From NCBI RefSeq assembly GCF_008831285.2, contig NC_045144.1, positions 9,711,886-9,775,885 of the forward strand: a stretch of 64,000 bases of DNA, written 5' to 3'. The notes under the pieces are model-generated. The model was not told the DNA's origin and did not search any database. It worked only from the letters and a program-made list of their open reading frames with translations. Source of the DNA: Nymphaea colorata. Lineage: Eukaryota > Streptophyta > Magnoliopsida > Nymphaeales > Nymphaeaceae. Made by a program: the position numbers and the translations under genes. Of the stretch, positions 44,388-56,000 are shown in pieces (positions within the stretch are counted from its first letter, which is position 1; every line of letters starts with the position of its first letter).

Positions 44388-45201
44388 GCTCCTCGCGCGT
44401 GGGGAGAAGAGAAAGCGAGGGAGGGGAGACGGTGTCGGGCTCCTCGCGCATGGGGCTAGGGTCCGGGTCTGGACCCTGACCCGACCCGCTCTGCTCAAAA
44501 CGCCGAGCGCTACAACCATGACTAGAGTCAATATGCATCACTTGACGACGTTGTTCCTCAGATTCCACCCGGGCATACACCTCCTCAATTCCAAGGGTCT
44601 CGTCACAGTTGAGAATTTGACTCCTAATGGATTCAAACTCATCACGCAGACCTCCCAGAAAAATAAAAGTGCGGTCCATCCATTCTTTCTGCCAGTATAG
44701 TTCATGATTAGAACCACAATTCCAGTCATCATTCACATGATAATCAAGTTCCTCCCATTTAGTCTTCAAGGCTGCACAGAAGGATGCCACAGACAAGTCA
44801 CCCTGTTTAAAAGAATAGATGTTGCGTTTAATCTGGTATGTATGCAGGACTCTCTTTTTACGGCCATACATCCTCGCAAGCATAGTCCACATGTCATATG
44901 AGGTCAACTTTCGCAAAATAAGGGGCTGAATATCAGAACTAATAATCCAAACCTTAACTTGACTATCTTCCAACGCCCAAGTCGCCCATCTAGGATCAGT
45001 TTTACTAGGCGCAGGTTTCTCCCCAGTGATATAGGGCAGACGACCGCAACTAGTGATCCCAATTTCAAGCGCAGCAGACCAAAAGAGATAATTGTCTTTG
45101 TTCAGCCGAATAGAGGTGACTTGAACAGGCAAATTTTCACTCTTGGTATTGCTGCCCGTGTCAAAGGTAACATCGGACTTGGAGGTCATCTCTTCAGCCA
45201 T
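37937..45201 (-). pseudogene. gag-pol: Copia A2 gag-pol, broken by an LTR insertion and point lesions
   Basis: Gag starts at ATG 45201 (MAEEMTSKSD) and is open to about 44520, including the Trp codon that is TGA in A1. L3 copy 3 interrupts it at 41534-44514 after HIDSSHG. The frame resumes as SSPSAFVSRA with zinc knuckle CSHCNKLGHSVDFC (near 41440), protease start near 41170, integrase (HSDVWGPSG near 40580, FRTDNAREY near 40400, NGVAERKNRH near 40290), RT ([11 protein letters not shown] near 39270; YVDDMIVTGDD near 38890) and RNase H. Breaks include a frameshift near 41160, one near 40210, breaks around 39500-39840, a TGA near 39017 in the PRAWF motif and a frameshift near 38190. Not functional. 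Confidence 0.9.
41534..44514. mobile_element. L3 solo LTR, copy 3, nested in copia A2 gag (2,981 bp)
   Basis: It begins TGTCACACCCCGACC and ends GCCGAGCGCTACA. A perfect 5-bp target duplication ACCAT flanks it at 41529-41533 and 44515-44519, and removing the LTR with one ACCAT restores the A2 gag frame across the site. It is uninterrupted and so serves as the reference copy. The third level of a nest: L3 copy 3 in copia A2 in L3 copy 4 in a host intron. Confidence 0.93.
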
Positions 45202-45610
45202 AACGACCACAAAAAAAATCCAACAGTCAGAGAATACTAGAAAAACGCAGGAGGACCTGGGCGCTGTGGCACTTTGCCTACAATGGAGGGCGGGCAGCGG
45301 CAGAGCAGCGGGATCTCCGGCAAGCAGGCACAGGGCGGGGAACAGGCCAGGCAACGGCGGGCGGCGTCGAACAGCGAGCGGCGTCGGCGCACCCAGGCGA
45401 CGTCGGGCGGTGTCAGACCGATGGACGGCGGCGGCGCATGCCAGGCAACGGCGGGCGGCGGTGGGACGGAGGGCTGCGTCAGCGGCAGGACTTAGGGCGA
45501 CGTCGGAGATAGAACTCGAGCAAGGTCAGACTTAGGGTTCCAAAAAAAAAAAAACTCTAAATCACACACGAACGAAGAAGCCAAACAGCACGAACTTGGC
45601 TCTGATACCA

Positions 45611-45896
45611 TGTAGAAACATGAAGCGGAAGAAGAGAAAGGAAAACAAACACAAGATTTACGTGAAAAACCTCGGAACGAGGTGAAAAACCACAGGGAAA
45701 CTCTAACCTAGGGGCAAAACCGCAACCCTAGGAGAGCGAAATCTTAATTCACTTAATCAACAATTACAATAAGTGAGTAGAATAAAAGAGGGAGGAAGAG
45801 AGACCTGCCTAGGGAACCGATCCTATCCTCGGTTCCCGTGCCCATGGGTACCGGTCCATATCTGGACCCGGTTCCCTATTACACGGTATTCTAACA
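45611..45896 (-). repeat. 5' LTR of copia A2
   Basis: It follows the primer-site complement at 45598-45610 and ends CGGTATTCTAACA on the + strand. Its inner stem-loop reads ACCTCG/CGAGGT on the minus strand. Confidence 0.9.
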
Positions 45897-46634
45897 AGGG
45901 GAATGATGCATCCCCAAGCTGCAATCCAAACCAACAGCCCCAAAAATAGTGAAGAAGAGCGAAAAAGAATTCAAGAGGAGGGTCTGCCATTAGAATAGGG
46001 CCTTCGGCAGTGAGGGAGCTGAAAACGGTTGAGAGAGGACACGAGAGGCGGGGAGTGGAAGAGAGACAATACACGTGAAGGAAGAGTGCAGACGAAGAGG
46101 GGAGACTGATCGAGAGGGTTTGGGCAGAGGGGAGATTATGCGGGAGAGAGAGTGGAGGAAACAAGAGACGGGGAGTGAGAGCTCGAGCAGAGAGAGAGCG
46201 TGGGTAGAGAGAGATGTGAGAGTGAGAAGGGGGCTGCGATTGGGAGCAACAACACACGGGGGAGTGAGAGATTGCGGGAGAGAGACGGGAGTGCCGACCG
46301 AGAGAGTTTGGGCAGAGGGGAGAGCGTGGGCACTGACAGAGAAATCGGGACTGAGGGAGAGGCGTCAGGAAAAAAAAAACAGCGAGGGAGGAGAACAAGA
46401 AGAGGGCAACGAGAGAACAAAGAAGAAGGAGGTTCCGCTGATTGCTTCTTTGTCGCAAGAATCGGTGAGAGACGAGAGAACGAAGAAGAAGAAGGTTCTG
46501 CGGAAGGCGAGGGAGAAGAGGGAAAGACAAGGGAGAAGTGGGCGACATCGGGACCCTTCATACGGGTGAGATTTGGGTCCGGGTCTGGACCTTGATCCAA
46601 ATCCGACCTGCAATAAGAATAACGTTACAAGATA

Positions 46635-46901
46635 AATGAACAAATGAATAAACAAACGAACAATCAATTCATAATCTCATGAATTTTTATGATGCATACA
46701 CACGCACCCACCTAAGTAGGATCACATGATGCCACCCATTTCATCGATGTATTTAGGGTAGACCGTTCCGCAACTTACGGTCTCAAACACTAAGTCACCA
46801 AGAATATTGACATAGTTTGGGGTAACCAGTATTGTGACTCCACATTCGTAGAGCTCGATTGCGTTACTATAATAACTGCATCCCACTCTCGCTCCCTCAC
46901 G
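46635..46901. other. Intronic DNA, nothing recognised
   Basis: No exon or transposon protein recognised. The sequence to its right is the first copy of a diverged direct repeat. Confidence 0.4.
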
Positions 46902-48490
46902 ATGGGGATGGGCTCCTCTAAGTAGCCTGGGAAAGAAGCACTTTATCAATCTTTGTATTCAGGGAAGGTTTTGTTCATTGGTCCCCAGACCCATTAGCCA
47001 TTACAACCTGACCCTTTTTACGTTTTATAGTTGGGCTCGACTCTTTATAGTTGCAACATGTGCGGACCTCAGACTTTTCATTTCCAGTATATTGGGCCGC
47101 ACTTGGAGTTTTCCACTTTTCCTTATATCGTCAACTTGGAAAAATGAATCCGGCCCTAAGCCGTCGTCCACATCAAAATGATAACTTAGGCTATGAGCAA
47201 ACATTGTGTAAAATAAATAAACTGCCATCATCCTCAATCAATTTAATGCGTGAGCATATTTTCACATCTATCATCACTACCCGACTTACATTATTAATTA
47301 TGCTGATTTGAAAGCTAAAGCATAGCTTTATCATTAAACAACTCACTCTTGGGACTCAAGAACGAGTTTGTATCATCAACATAGCTCGAGTTTCCAATTT
47401 GAGTGTTGCTCATAATTCCAAAATCAGATATGACTAGATAACATGCGTGTATGCATGAACATATATTTAAAGAATCAAATTGAACTCAATTTGCTTAAGC
47501 CAATCGATTACACTTGTAAGTCAGTTCAAGCTCCTAAATCTCAACTTTGCTAGTCTAAGCAATCTGTAAACCGCTTGCGACTTAGTTCAAGCTCCATGTG
47601 GTCAATTGCCCGCCTGGCTTCACCTCGACTTTGGGTACGGCCAAGGTAATCTAACCAAAACTGATCGTAGCCGACTAAGATTTACTAGTAATCATGGTCG
47701 ATTAAGGCTAGCTGGGTCCCACGGCCTAGCCTAGCCCATTGTCAAGTTTGATGATACAACAAACTGATGCAGCCTAGACAATTAAGCCACATGAACACTG
47801 TTGGCACAAATAGAAAATCGTTCTTCATTAGTCTGCCCTATTGTCATGTTAAATGAGCATTAGGGTAAGATAACAAATTACAAGATTACTCCACTACTAG
47901 AACATTTATTTGTAAAGAGTTGTTCTTAAAACTCTTAAATATTCAAAACACCACCTAACACAAATATTGTTCAACAATGGGGATGGACTCCTCTAAGTAG
48001 CCCAGGGAATGAGCAGTTTATCAATCCCTGCATTCAGGGAAGGTTCCACTCACGGGTCCCCAGATCTCAGACTTTTCATTTTTAGTATACTGTGCCGCTC
48101 TTAGACTTTCCTCTTATACCATCGACCTTGAAATATAAAACTAGCCCCAGGCCCGTTGCCCACATCATAATGATAACTCATGCTATGAGCAAACATTTGC
48201 GTAACGTAAATAAATGACCATCATACTCAATCAATTTAATGCATGAGCATACTTCCACATCTATCATCACTACCTTGCTTGTATTATCAAATATGCTCAT
48301 CTCGGAGCTAGAGCATGAGTTTATCATTGAACAACTCACTCTTGGAACTCAATATCGAGCCTGTATCACCAACACAACTCGAGTTCCCTATTTGAGTGGC
48401 ATGTACTTCCAAAAACAGATACAACTAAACAACATGCATGTTTGCATGAACGTGTATTCAAAGAATCAAACTGAACTTAATTAACTTAAG
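46902..48490. repeat. Diverged direct repeat, about 0.5-0.6 kb, offset 1,075 bp
   Basis: The block starting ATGGGGATGG at 46902 recurs at 47977. Similarity (CTCCTCTAAGTAGCC, ATTCAGGGAAGGTT, GCTATGAGCAAACATT, CATCTATCATCACTACC, AACAACTCACTCTTGG) continues in the same order to about 47500 and 48490. It is visibly diverged with indels. No coding capacity was recognised; it could be two copies of an unclassified repeat. Confidence 0.75.
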
Positions 48491-48773
48491 CCATTTGGTT
48501 AAACTTGCAACTTAGTTCTTTCTAGTCTAAGCACTCTATAAACTACGTGATTAATCTAATTATGTATTATTAACGTTAAATCTTATCTAAGACTCCGTGC
48601 AGTCAAATTCAAGCTTCTTTAATTCTGGGTAATCAAGCCCAAATTTATTCCACCACAAATCTAAATAACAAAAACTGAAAAGTAAATACACAGTAGGAAA
48701 TACATGAGGAAGTAGGAACAACAAATAAACAACAATCGAAAAGTAGATAAGATAAAGTTCATTTTTCTAATAC

Positions 48774-49215
48774 CTGGACGCAAGAAAGTTTTGCATCGAA
48801 CTACTGTGTCCCTCCCCATGTTACCATAACAAGTATCATATTTGTTGATCGACATGTGGACTGCATCTTGTTCGATATAATCAGTTACCAATACTTCAAT
48901 ACAATCCAACATGTCATACTCGACCTTTCTGTCCTTCTTAAAAGTTGGAAGAAACCTAATAGCAGGATTTAGGCAGTAGGCTGCTGTATGAAGTGGACGA
49001 TGAAGTTGTCCAAACCACCTTTATTCTATAATCTTCCATATAGGCATGTATAACTTTTTTTTTTTCCCTTCTGATTATCTTTAATGGCCTCCTTTGCTCT
49101 GTCTATAGCCTCGTATAAATATCCAATAGAAGGTCTATCTTCACTGTCAACAAGTCTGAGGACTTTTACTAGAAGTACACAAATCTTCAATACATGAGAA
49201 GCTTTATGGTAAGGA
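48774..49215 (-). pseudogene. hAT transposase relic (C-terminal DUF659-type region)
   Basis: The minus strand, read with one or two frame changes, gives KICVLLVKVLRLVDSEDRP and SIGYLYEAIDRAKEAIKDN. After an A-run it gives the LHRPLHTAAYCLNPAIRFL segment and a FKKDRKVEYDMLDCIEVLV stretch, then RCKTFLRPG before a GT donor-like end at 48774. This order is characteristic of plant hAT-type transposases just upstream of the dimerisation domain. Frame changes near 48925 and 49060 show it is dead. It is the only transposase-like coding sequence seen, but nothing links it directly to the two MITEs. Confidence 0.75.
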
Positions 49216-49593
49216 CATCAAAGTCCTTGATTCTTAAAGACATGATTACTTCTCCAATTTTTTTCCAATTATGACATATAGAGGAGTTTATTTACATGTT
49301 CTAACTATCTTTATGTTCTTGCAAACTGCAAGATGGAGGCATACACATATACTATTTAGATAGGTAAAGATTACATATAGTTCAACATTTAAATTTTTCT
49401 TAAGGATGTGTGCCATAAAATTAGAAAATGGGTAAGCGGGTGTATATATTTGTCTATGCACTCGTGAATTGATATATAGTCTATATAGATTTATTTTTGT
49501 AATAATTTTTGTTCTTTTTCTGTATTTTTTATTTATTTTTTCTGTAAGTTTTGTTTTTAACCTTTATTTATCGATTTCTTATTCCTTTCCCAC

Positions 49594-49711
49594 AGTACTG
49601 CATGGCATGACCCTCATTAGATGCAAATATGCTTCTATGCTGGAACTGGTATGTAAGCTGCCCGAGGAAGCTAAACCTAATGACATTGGAATCTTAGGTT
49701 TTGGTTGGTAG
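49594..49711 (+). other. Orphan exon-like open frame
   Basis: After an acceptor-like TTTCCCACAG there is a 38-codon open stretch (HGMTLIRCKYASMLELVCKL and following residues) ending in TAG at 49709-49711. It looks protein-like rather than low complexity, but I do not recognise the family. The neighbouring host exons join in frame without it. It may be a processed scrap, an alternative exon, or chance. Confidence 0.25.
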
Positions 49712-50051
49712 TTGATGCACAATTCAATTAGAGTTACAGACAACCATTACAAAGTTCTAAATTTGATATTTAGCACTGCTTAGGGGAAAAAAAGAGCATG
49801 AAAATAGGTAGACATTAAAAGGTTTGGAAAGTAGAAGTGACAAGATTCTACTAAAGTTTCATTTTGATTAATTTATTTGTTAGTTGGGTGATGCTTTATA
49901 TTATGTGTTATTCAAACCACATCACCTGAGTTTGAATAATTGCTACTGAGTGCAGTTTTTGATTGTTAACATGTACAAATCTTCCTTTTTATTGTGTAAT
50001 TCTTTGTTCTATATCTTATTTTATTTTGATTTTTGACTTAATTGATTTCAG

Positions 50052-50366
50052 GTAAGTCAGAATACTGGTAGAATTCACTTGTATGCATGTGGTAAGGGGA
50101 AGGATTTGAGGCCAAGGCTACTCTGTGAAAACTTTAGACTAGAAGAAATTGAACTTCAGGTGCAACCTTCTCTTGAAACTGACAATGGTACAGTTGAAAG
50201 ATCCATAATCCACAACCCAGAATATCGAGGTCAAATCCTTACATTTATCAAGGAATGGAGTGATCTTAGGCCTATTGAACGTAATAAATTACATGGAAAG
50301 CCATTGCAGTTGCCTTTAAGCATGGAGTTATGGTTTCTTAAAGAAGCATCTAACTATGGACCTGAG
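50052..50366 (+). CDS. ZRANB3: ZRANB3-like SNF2/HNH protein, substrate-recognition exon
   Basis: This 315-bp, 105-codon, phase-0 exon is preceded by TTGATTTCAG and followed by GTATGT. It begins VSQNTGRIHLYACGKGKD, matching the RIHLY motif of ZRANB3 proteins, and contains YRGQILTFIKEWSDLRPIE, equivalent to the conserved EWS-containing helix there. In human ZRANB3 this region is the substrate-recognition domain that helps the motor grip forked DNA; that role here is by homology. The preceding intron is 14.9 kb with L3 copies 3 and 4, copia A2 and a hAT relic. The following one is 10.8 kb with copia B and A3. No stops or indels are visible. Confidence 0.9.
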
Positions 50367-50969
50367 GTATGTTACTATTCTCAGAAAATGTGTTGCTTAT
50401 TCGTGTAACATTTCCATTTTTTGTAGTTTACAACTTCTTCCTGGTTAAAAGTTTTGGTTTGATGATCAATCCCCATGAAGATTTTTCTCTTTCCATATGT
50501 TGGTTGATGTTCTTTCTTTGGTAGAAATATGCTAACTAGAACAAATGAATGGTTATTGTGTCCTGTTATTGTTGTGACACCTTGAAATTTCACCCTTTCC
50601 TTCAATAATGTATGCAACTAATCACTATGAAGTATGAACAGAAGAAAGATCTCAATGTATTACAACAAAAACAATTTACAACAATTTCAAATGAATTTAC
50701 AACTCTACTTCAGTGTTAGAGTAAGTAATCCAAAACTAAAATCCCAATATTCCCTAAGTTTTCAATCTTCAGAAGGCACCTTGTGCGTCCAATGCCTCCC
50801 TTCTATTCCTGCTTACTGGAGAACTGAAATCTCATCTTGTGGAGTAGGTAGCAATTCCTACTCCCCTGGAGCACCTCTTCCAGCCCTCTGCCTCCATCAA
50901 AACACCCACTCCTCGCCCTTGGCCAAAAGAGAATGGCTAGAACCGGTCTCCTAGTCTCATAACATAGGC
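50367..50969. other. Intronic DNA, nothing recognised
   Basis: No exon or transposon protein recognised between the host exon and a copia gag relic. Confidence 0.4.
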
Positions 50970-51604
50970 CTTTCAATGTCATCTCGGACTATGATGGTTT
51001 GTTTTCAGGTCCTTGGAAGAGGGTGGCTCTAACATAATAGTAAGTTGAAAGCACATGATATTCTGGCATAGTCCATTCAAGGTCTTCCTGTCCTTGTTTG
51101 CCATGGCATACGCAACAACTGGCAGTGGATCAGAAATATTAGCGATCTGATCAAGATATTCCAATATAATCATTTAGCCTGTGGTGGGAAGTTGAAATTC
51201 GTGCCGAGAGTATGAAATTTTGGCATTTGGCTTTTGATATTTGAGAACAAATCTTCTCCAATTTATCCTATAATCCCTTTGATGAGCACTCATAAGAAAT
51301 CTTGATCAACACCTCTTGCGAAAGAGTGGAGGTGATAAAGGCAGCTGTCACTTGATTGTACTTCTTCCAAGTTTCATACTTAGGGTTGAACACTTGTCTG
51401 GTAGAAACAACCTGTCCTACACTTAATTTCCTGTGACATTGTGGAGGGACTGGATTGGATTCATCCACCTTTCCAGAGATACCATGACTCTTAGTCAATG
51501 AGAATTTGTTTTTTTTCCTTACGAAATTTGGAGGTAGTAAGTTTTGCAGAAATAAATTGTCCCAGAAAATTGGATGAAATGACAGAAGGGGAAGAAGAAT
51601 CCAT
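50970..51604 (-). pseudogene. gag: Copia gag relic related to family B
   Basis: From an ATG at 51604 the minus strand reads MDSSSPSVISSNFLGQFISA, then NPKYETWKKYNQVTAAFITS (near 51370), and further on EYLDQIANISDPL and AMANKDRKTLNGLCQ (near 51080-51160). These match, in order, the NPEYETWMAHDQSLVAYITS and YIHEIKNVSDQL parts of the family B gag. Stops and frame changes break it near 51270 and 51180. Upstream (51650-51860) is a low-complexity leader with C and T homopolymers. Confidence 0.75.
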
Positions 51605-52739
51605 GAGGCAGAAATAGAAAATTTAAGAAAAATTCAAAAATAAGGTGCTTGTCCATCAAAAAACAAAGGAAAGATTTTCAACAACATTTGAATGTGGGTG
51701 AACAATATTCTTCTTCCTCCAACAGAACGTTCTTTCTTTCTTGATTCCCCTCCCCCCCACTCCCCACCACAACCCCCCCCCCCGCCCCCTTTGTGTCTCT
51801 GATTTTGTCCTCTTTTTTTTTTTCTCCTGTCTTTTCTTTTTTTTTTTGAGAAGGGGCAGCAAATAATTGATCAAGCAGTTCTTCTGTGTAGGTTGAGCAA
51901 TCTAATAATTCACAACAGATATGTGAAGGGAACTTAAAAGGTTGAAAGAAAAGAAAATAAAATGTTAGGATGAGAATGAGAAAATTTGGAAAACAGATTC
52001 AGTTCAGATATCTGATCAAATGATGCTGAACTGAAAACCGTCCAAAAAATGATGCTGGTCTCTGACAAAAATGTAATTGCACAGAAAGTAGAAAAGAATA
52101 GAATACGGTAGACTGATTTAAGAAATTGATTCAGTTCAGCTGGCTGATGAGATGAGTTAGAGCAGAAGTCAGTCACAAATGTGATGCTGATCTTTGATCA
52201 GAAAGTAATGACACAGAATGAGAACAGACAGAATATTATAACTTGGAGAATATTTAATGCAGAACTGATGTAATCTAACTTGCAAACAGACAATGTATGC
52301 TAAAACGATCGAAACTTCTAAACTACCGTACTTACACTAGAAGACAACAAAAGGAAGACAGCATAAAACAAAAGTAACTTTTTACTTCATTCGACATCAA
52401 GTAAGTACAAAATGAACGGTCGCCCATTTATATGGGCAAAAGTGTAAAAACGGGTTGGATCCTGAACAAGTACTCTGGTTCCGAATGGATCAACAAAGAT
52501 ACGAATGAACATACTTACAAAATAGATCACACAATAACATATGTAAATCAAAATTACAATTCAACCCTTGGTCTGCCTTGAGTATCTATGCAGAGGCACC
52601 TCCTCTCGTGTATGCTCTGGGTCCATAGGGGATCCCACGGTTGAAGGTTCATGAACTGCACCGATGCCCGAAGTTGGAACCCGAGGCGAGGAACTGGACC
52701 CAAGAGAGTGACGAGTCTGGTCCTGCCCTGCATCAAGAA
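51605..52739. other. Low-complexity leader and unassigned sequence left of copia B
   Basis: This probably is the leader and perhaps LTR of the gag relic, which continues to the right of copia B (59885 onwards). It contains homopolymer runs at 51770-51850 and a loose duplication of about 135 bp at 51990-52220. No boundaries could be fixed. Confidence 0.4.
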
Positions 52740-52744
52740 CAGAA

Positions 52745-53023
52745 TGTAAGATTTTGAGATATTACGCCAAACCACTGGATTGAATCCTTTGTAGATGCGA
52801 GAAGAGAAGAAGAGGAGGTGACTGCACGTGCAATAGAGAGAGAGAAGAAAAGAGGGCAGCAACCATGGCCCTACCTCCTTATCATTCATATAACCTAATG
52901 TATGCTACAAGTAAATACATAAAACAACAAGTATTTACAAGTATGCCACCACCCACTATGTTTAGGTATATGGGCAAGTTGGATCGGGTCTGTAGACCCG
53001 ATCCAATTTGTACAATCTTAACA
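52745..53023 (-). repeat. 3' LTR of copia B
   Basis: On the + strand it runs TGTAAGATTTTG...CAATCTTAACA. It carries an inverted repeat of two 11-base arms around GT (52981-53004), 19 bases from its minus-strand start. Confidence 0.92.
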
Positions 53024-56000
53024 GCCCCCCACAAGTTGTGCAAGAGGTTTGATCATGCACAACTTGTTCTTCAATTCCCAAAAATGGTGCCCTGTGAGCC
53101 CCTTGGTAAAAAGATCAGCCACTTGTTGAGACGTGGCTATATAAGTAGGAACAATCTCGGGTTCCTCAACCTTTTGACGAATGAAGTGTTGATCAATCTC
53201 TATATGCTTAGTGCGATTATGTAGAACAGGATTGAAAGCAATCTTGATCGCACTTTGATTGTCATAGAATAAAGATGACTGAGCAATGGGAAGGGAGAGT
53301 TCCCCAAGCAGATGACGTAACCATGAGGCTTCAGCTGTGCCTGCAGCCATTGCCCTATATTCTGTCTCAGTGCTGGATCTGGCAACTGCATGTTGTTTCC
53401 TGCTACTCCAACAAATAAGATTAGAATCAAGGAAGAGACAATAACCTTAAACTGATCGTCTATCGTCTGGATCACCTGCCCAATCTGCATCAGTGTAGGT
53501 GGAAATGCTATGTCCATTCAAAATAGTTGACTGTCTTGTGTAAATGAGTCCATCCCCAAGAGTAGCCTTAAGGTAACGCAAAATGCGTTTGGTAGCATCT
53601 ATATGCCCTTCTGTGGGTGCATGCATAAACTGAGATACTTGATTCATTGCATACACTATGTCTGGACGTGTAAAGGTGAGATATTGTAGCATGCCAACTA
53701 TACTCCGATAGAAACTAGGATTTGAGTGTGCATCACTCCCATCAAAGGCATTCAATTTTGTGTTGAGAACACTAGGAGTATTTATGGGCTTGCAATTTGT
53801 CATACCTGCTCTATCCAGAATATCAAGAGTATATTTATGCTGCGTAAGAGTTAATGTGTTATATTTTCTGTCAAGCTCAACACCCAAGAAATACCGTAGT
53901 TCGCCGAGATCATTCATCTTGAATTCTTGTTTCAAACTTTCAATACCTCCTTAACATGAGATATATGACATGAAGAATTTCCAGTAAGAACTATGTCATC
54001 TACATATATGAGTAGCCAAGTGGTAACTTCACCTGCATGATATATGAATAAGGAATGATCAAGTGAACTTCGGAGAAAACCAGCCTGCTGTATATGAAAA
54101 GAAAATCTATCGAACCATGAACGAGATGCTTGCTTAAGCCCATACAACGATTTTTGTAATTTGCACACCTACTGAGTTGGATCATTGATAGCATAACCTG
54201 GGGGTTGTTCCATGTATACCTCTTCCTTTAGAAAGCCATGAAGGAAAGCATTTTTAACATCCAACTGATATAAAATCCATCCATGTGAGACTGCAAGAGA
54301 GATGATAACACGGATCGTTCCCATCTTGATGACTGGACTGAAAGTCTCATCGTAATCTTCCCCATACTGCTGAGTGATGCCTCGAGCCACAAGACGAGCC
54401 TTATATCTATCAATGCTGTCGTTGGGTTTGTACTTGAGTTTGTAAACCCATTTTAAGCCCACTACATTCTTACCATCTGGACGAGGAACAATCTCCCAAG
54501 CTTGACATTCATTCAAGGCAGCCATTTCTTCGTTCATGGCCTCCACCCAATATTTGCTTTTGCATGCATGTTCATAGCATTTTGGCTCCACTTTTTTGCT
54601 CAATTCTGTCATAAAAAGCTGAAAATCCAAAGAGAAATTATCATAACTTACCAATCTATCAATAGGGCGCCGCACACGTTCCGACCTACGTGGACAAGCA
54701 GTGACAGTTTCTGGAGCAGTTGTTGGAATTGATCGTCGAGTATACACTACTCCTGAGAACCGAGTAGGTGAAGACATGTTGTTGGTCTGAGTAGATGAAG
54801 CTGTGCTGTCCAACTGAGTATCTGTGGCTGTCTCGAACTCATCAATAATTCTGTCACTTTGTGCATGGAATGTATCAGCCCCTTGGCCTAATATTTCAAC
54901 ATTCAGCCATGAATCATATACATCATCTCTTACATTAAGTGTTGCCTGTGGCTCCTTTAAATCCTTCAACCTAAGCTCATCAAAAACAACATGTCGTGAA
55001 ATATACACGCGCCCAGTCTTTGGATTGTAACATCTATAGCCCTTGTAATTTTCTGCATAACCCACAAATCTACACATAACAGCTCGATCTTGAAACTTAT
55101 TTCTCAAGGAAACATCAACATATACGTAACAGACACACCCAAAAAAACATAATTCATTTTAATTTGGCTATTCTTGGTGTAAAATAAAGAAAGGTGATTT
55201 TCCTTCAAGTAGAGACAATGGCAGTCAATTAATGACATGAACAGCAGTATGAAAAGCTTCAGTCCACAAATTCATGGGCAGATCTGTGTCATGCATCATA
55301 CTTAGTTCACTTTCAACTATATGTCTATGTTTTCTTTCAGCAATGCCATTCTGTTGTGGTGTGTGTGGACAGGAAATCCGTCTAGTGATCTCATGATTTA
55401 GTAAATACTCAGGAAAATCATTTGAAATGAACTCACCACCACCATCACATTGGAAATGCACGATATTACTAGAGTATTTGTTTTGGACCAAGGTATGGAA
55501 TTGAGTGAACAAGCGGAAAACCTCTGATTTTCTTTTCATGAAATGAATCCAAGTGTAACGGGAATAAGAATCAATAAAAACAACATAATATCTACTCTCG
55601 AAAGAAGAAGAAATAGGAGTAGGCCCCCAAACATCAGAATATATGGTATCAAATAACTTTGAAGCTCGCTTATTTATTGACTGAAAAGGGAGAGCATCGC
55701 TCTTACAAATATGACAGCTTGAGCACATGCTAGACTCATTTACTAGACTTAGACTAGACTTTTGTAATAGTCCGTCTGCAACAAGACTTTGAATGAAAGA
55801 CTGGCTACAATGTGCTAAACGACCATGCCAAATGGATGACTTATCATACTCATGACTAGGAAAAGATGAATCTGAAAGACAAGACTTGGACACCTTTGGA
55901 GCTTCTTCAATGACGTACATGTCTCCTTTGCGAACACCCTCAGCGAATGTCTTCTTGGTTCGAGCATCCTTGACATAAACAGAAGGAGTAAACTCAACAG

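Larger units (their letters stand above)
37653..45896 (-). mobile_element. Copia A2: complete but decayed, host of L3 copy 3
   Basis: It has LTRs of 287 and 286 bp at 37653-37939 and 45611-45896. On the minus strand, the primer site TGGTATCAGAGCC is at 45598-45610 and a purine tract precedes the 3' LTR. The internal part is collinear with A1 except for a 2,981-bp L3 LTR in gag. Unlike the other complete elements it lacks a target duplication: the flanks are ATGTC on the left and AGGGG on the right. Confidence 0.9.
37426..46629. mobile_element. L3 solo LTR, copy 4, split by copia A2 and missing its middle
   Basis: The left part is 37426-37652 (TGTCACACCCCAACCC...) and the right part 45897-46629 (...AATAACGTTACA). 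They share a perfect AGATA target duplication at 37421-37425 and 46630-46634, so they are ends of one inserted LTR. Against copy 3 about 2.2 kb of the middle is absent exactly where copia A2 sits. The remaining LTR is about 960 bp. Confidence 0.85.

Noticed and set aside
50634-50954. Frame of 106 codons after the host exon as a small gene.
   Set aside because: No recognisable domain, no splice or conservation evidence, and composition like the surrounding intron.
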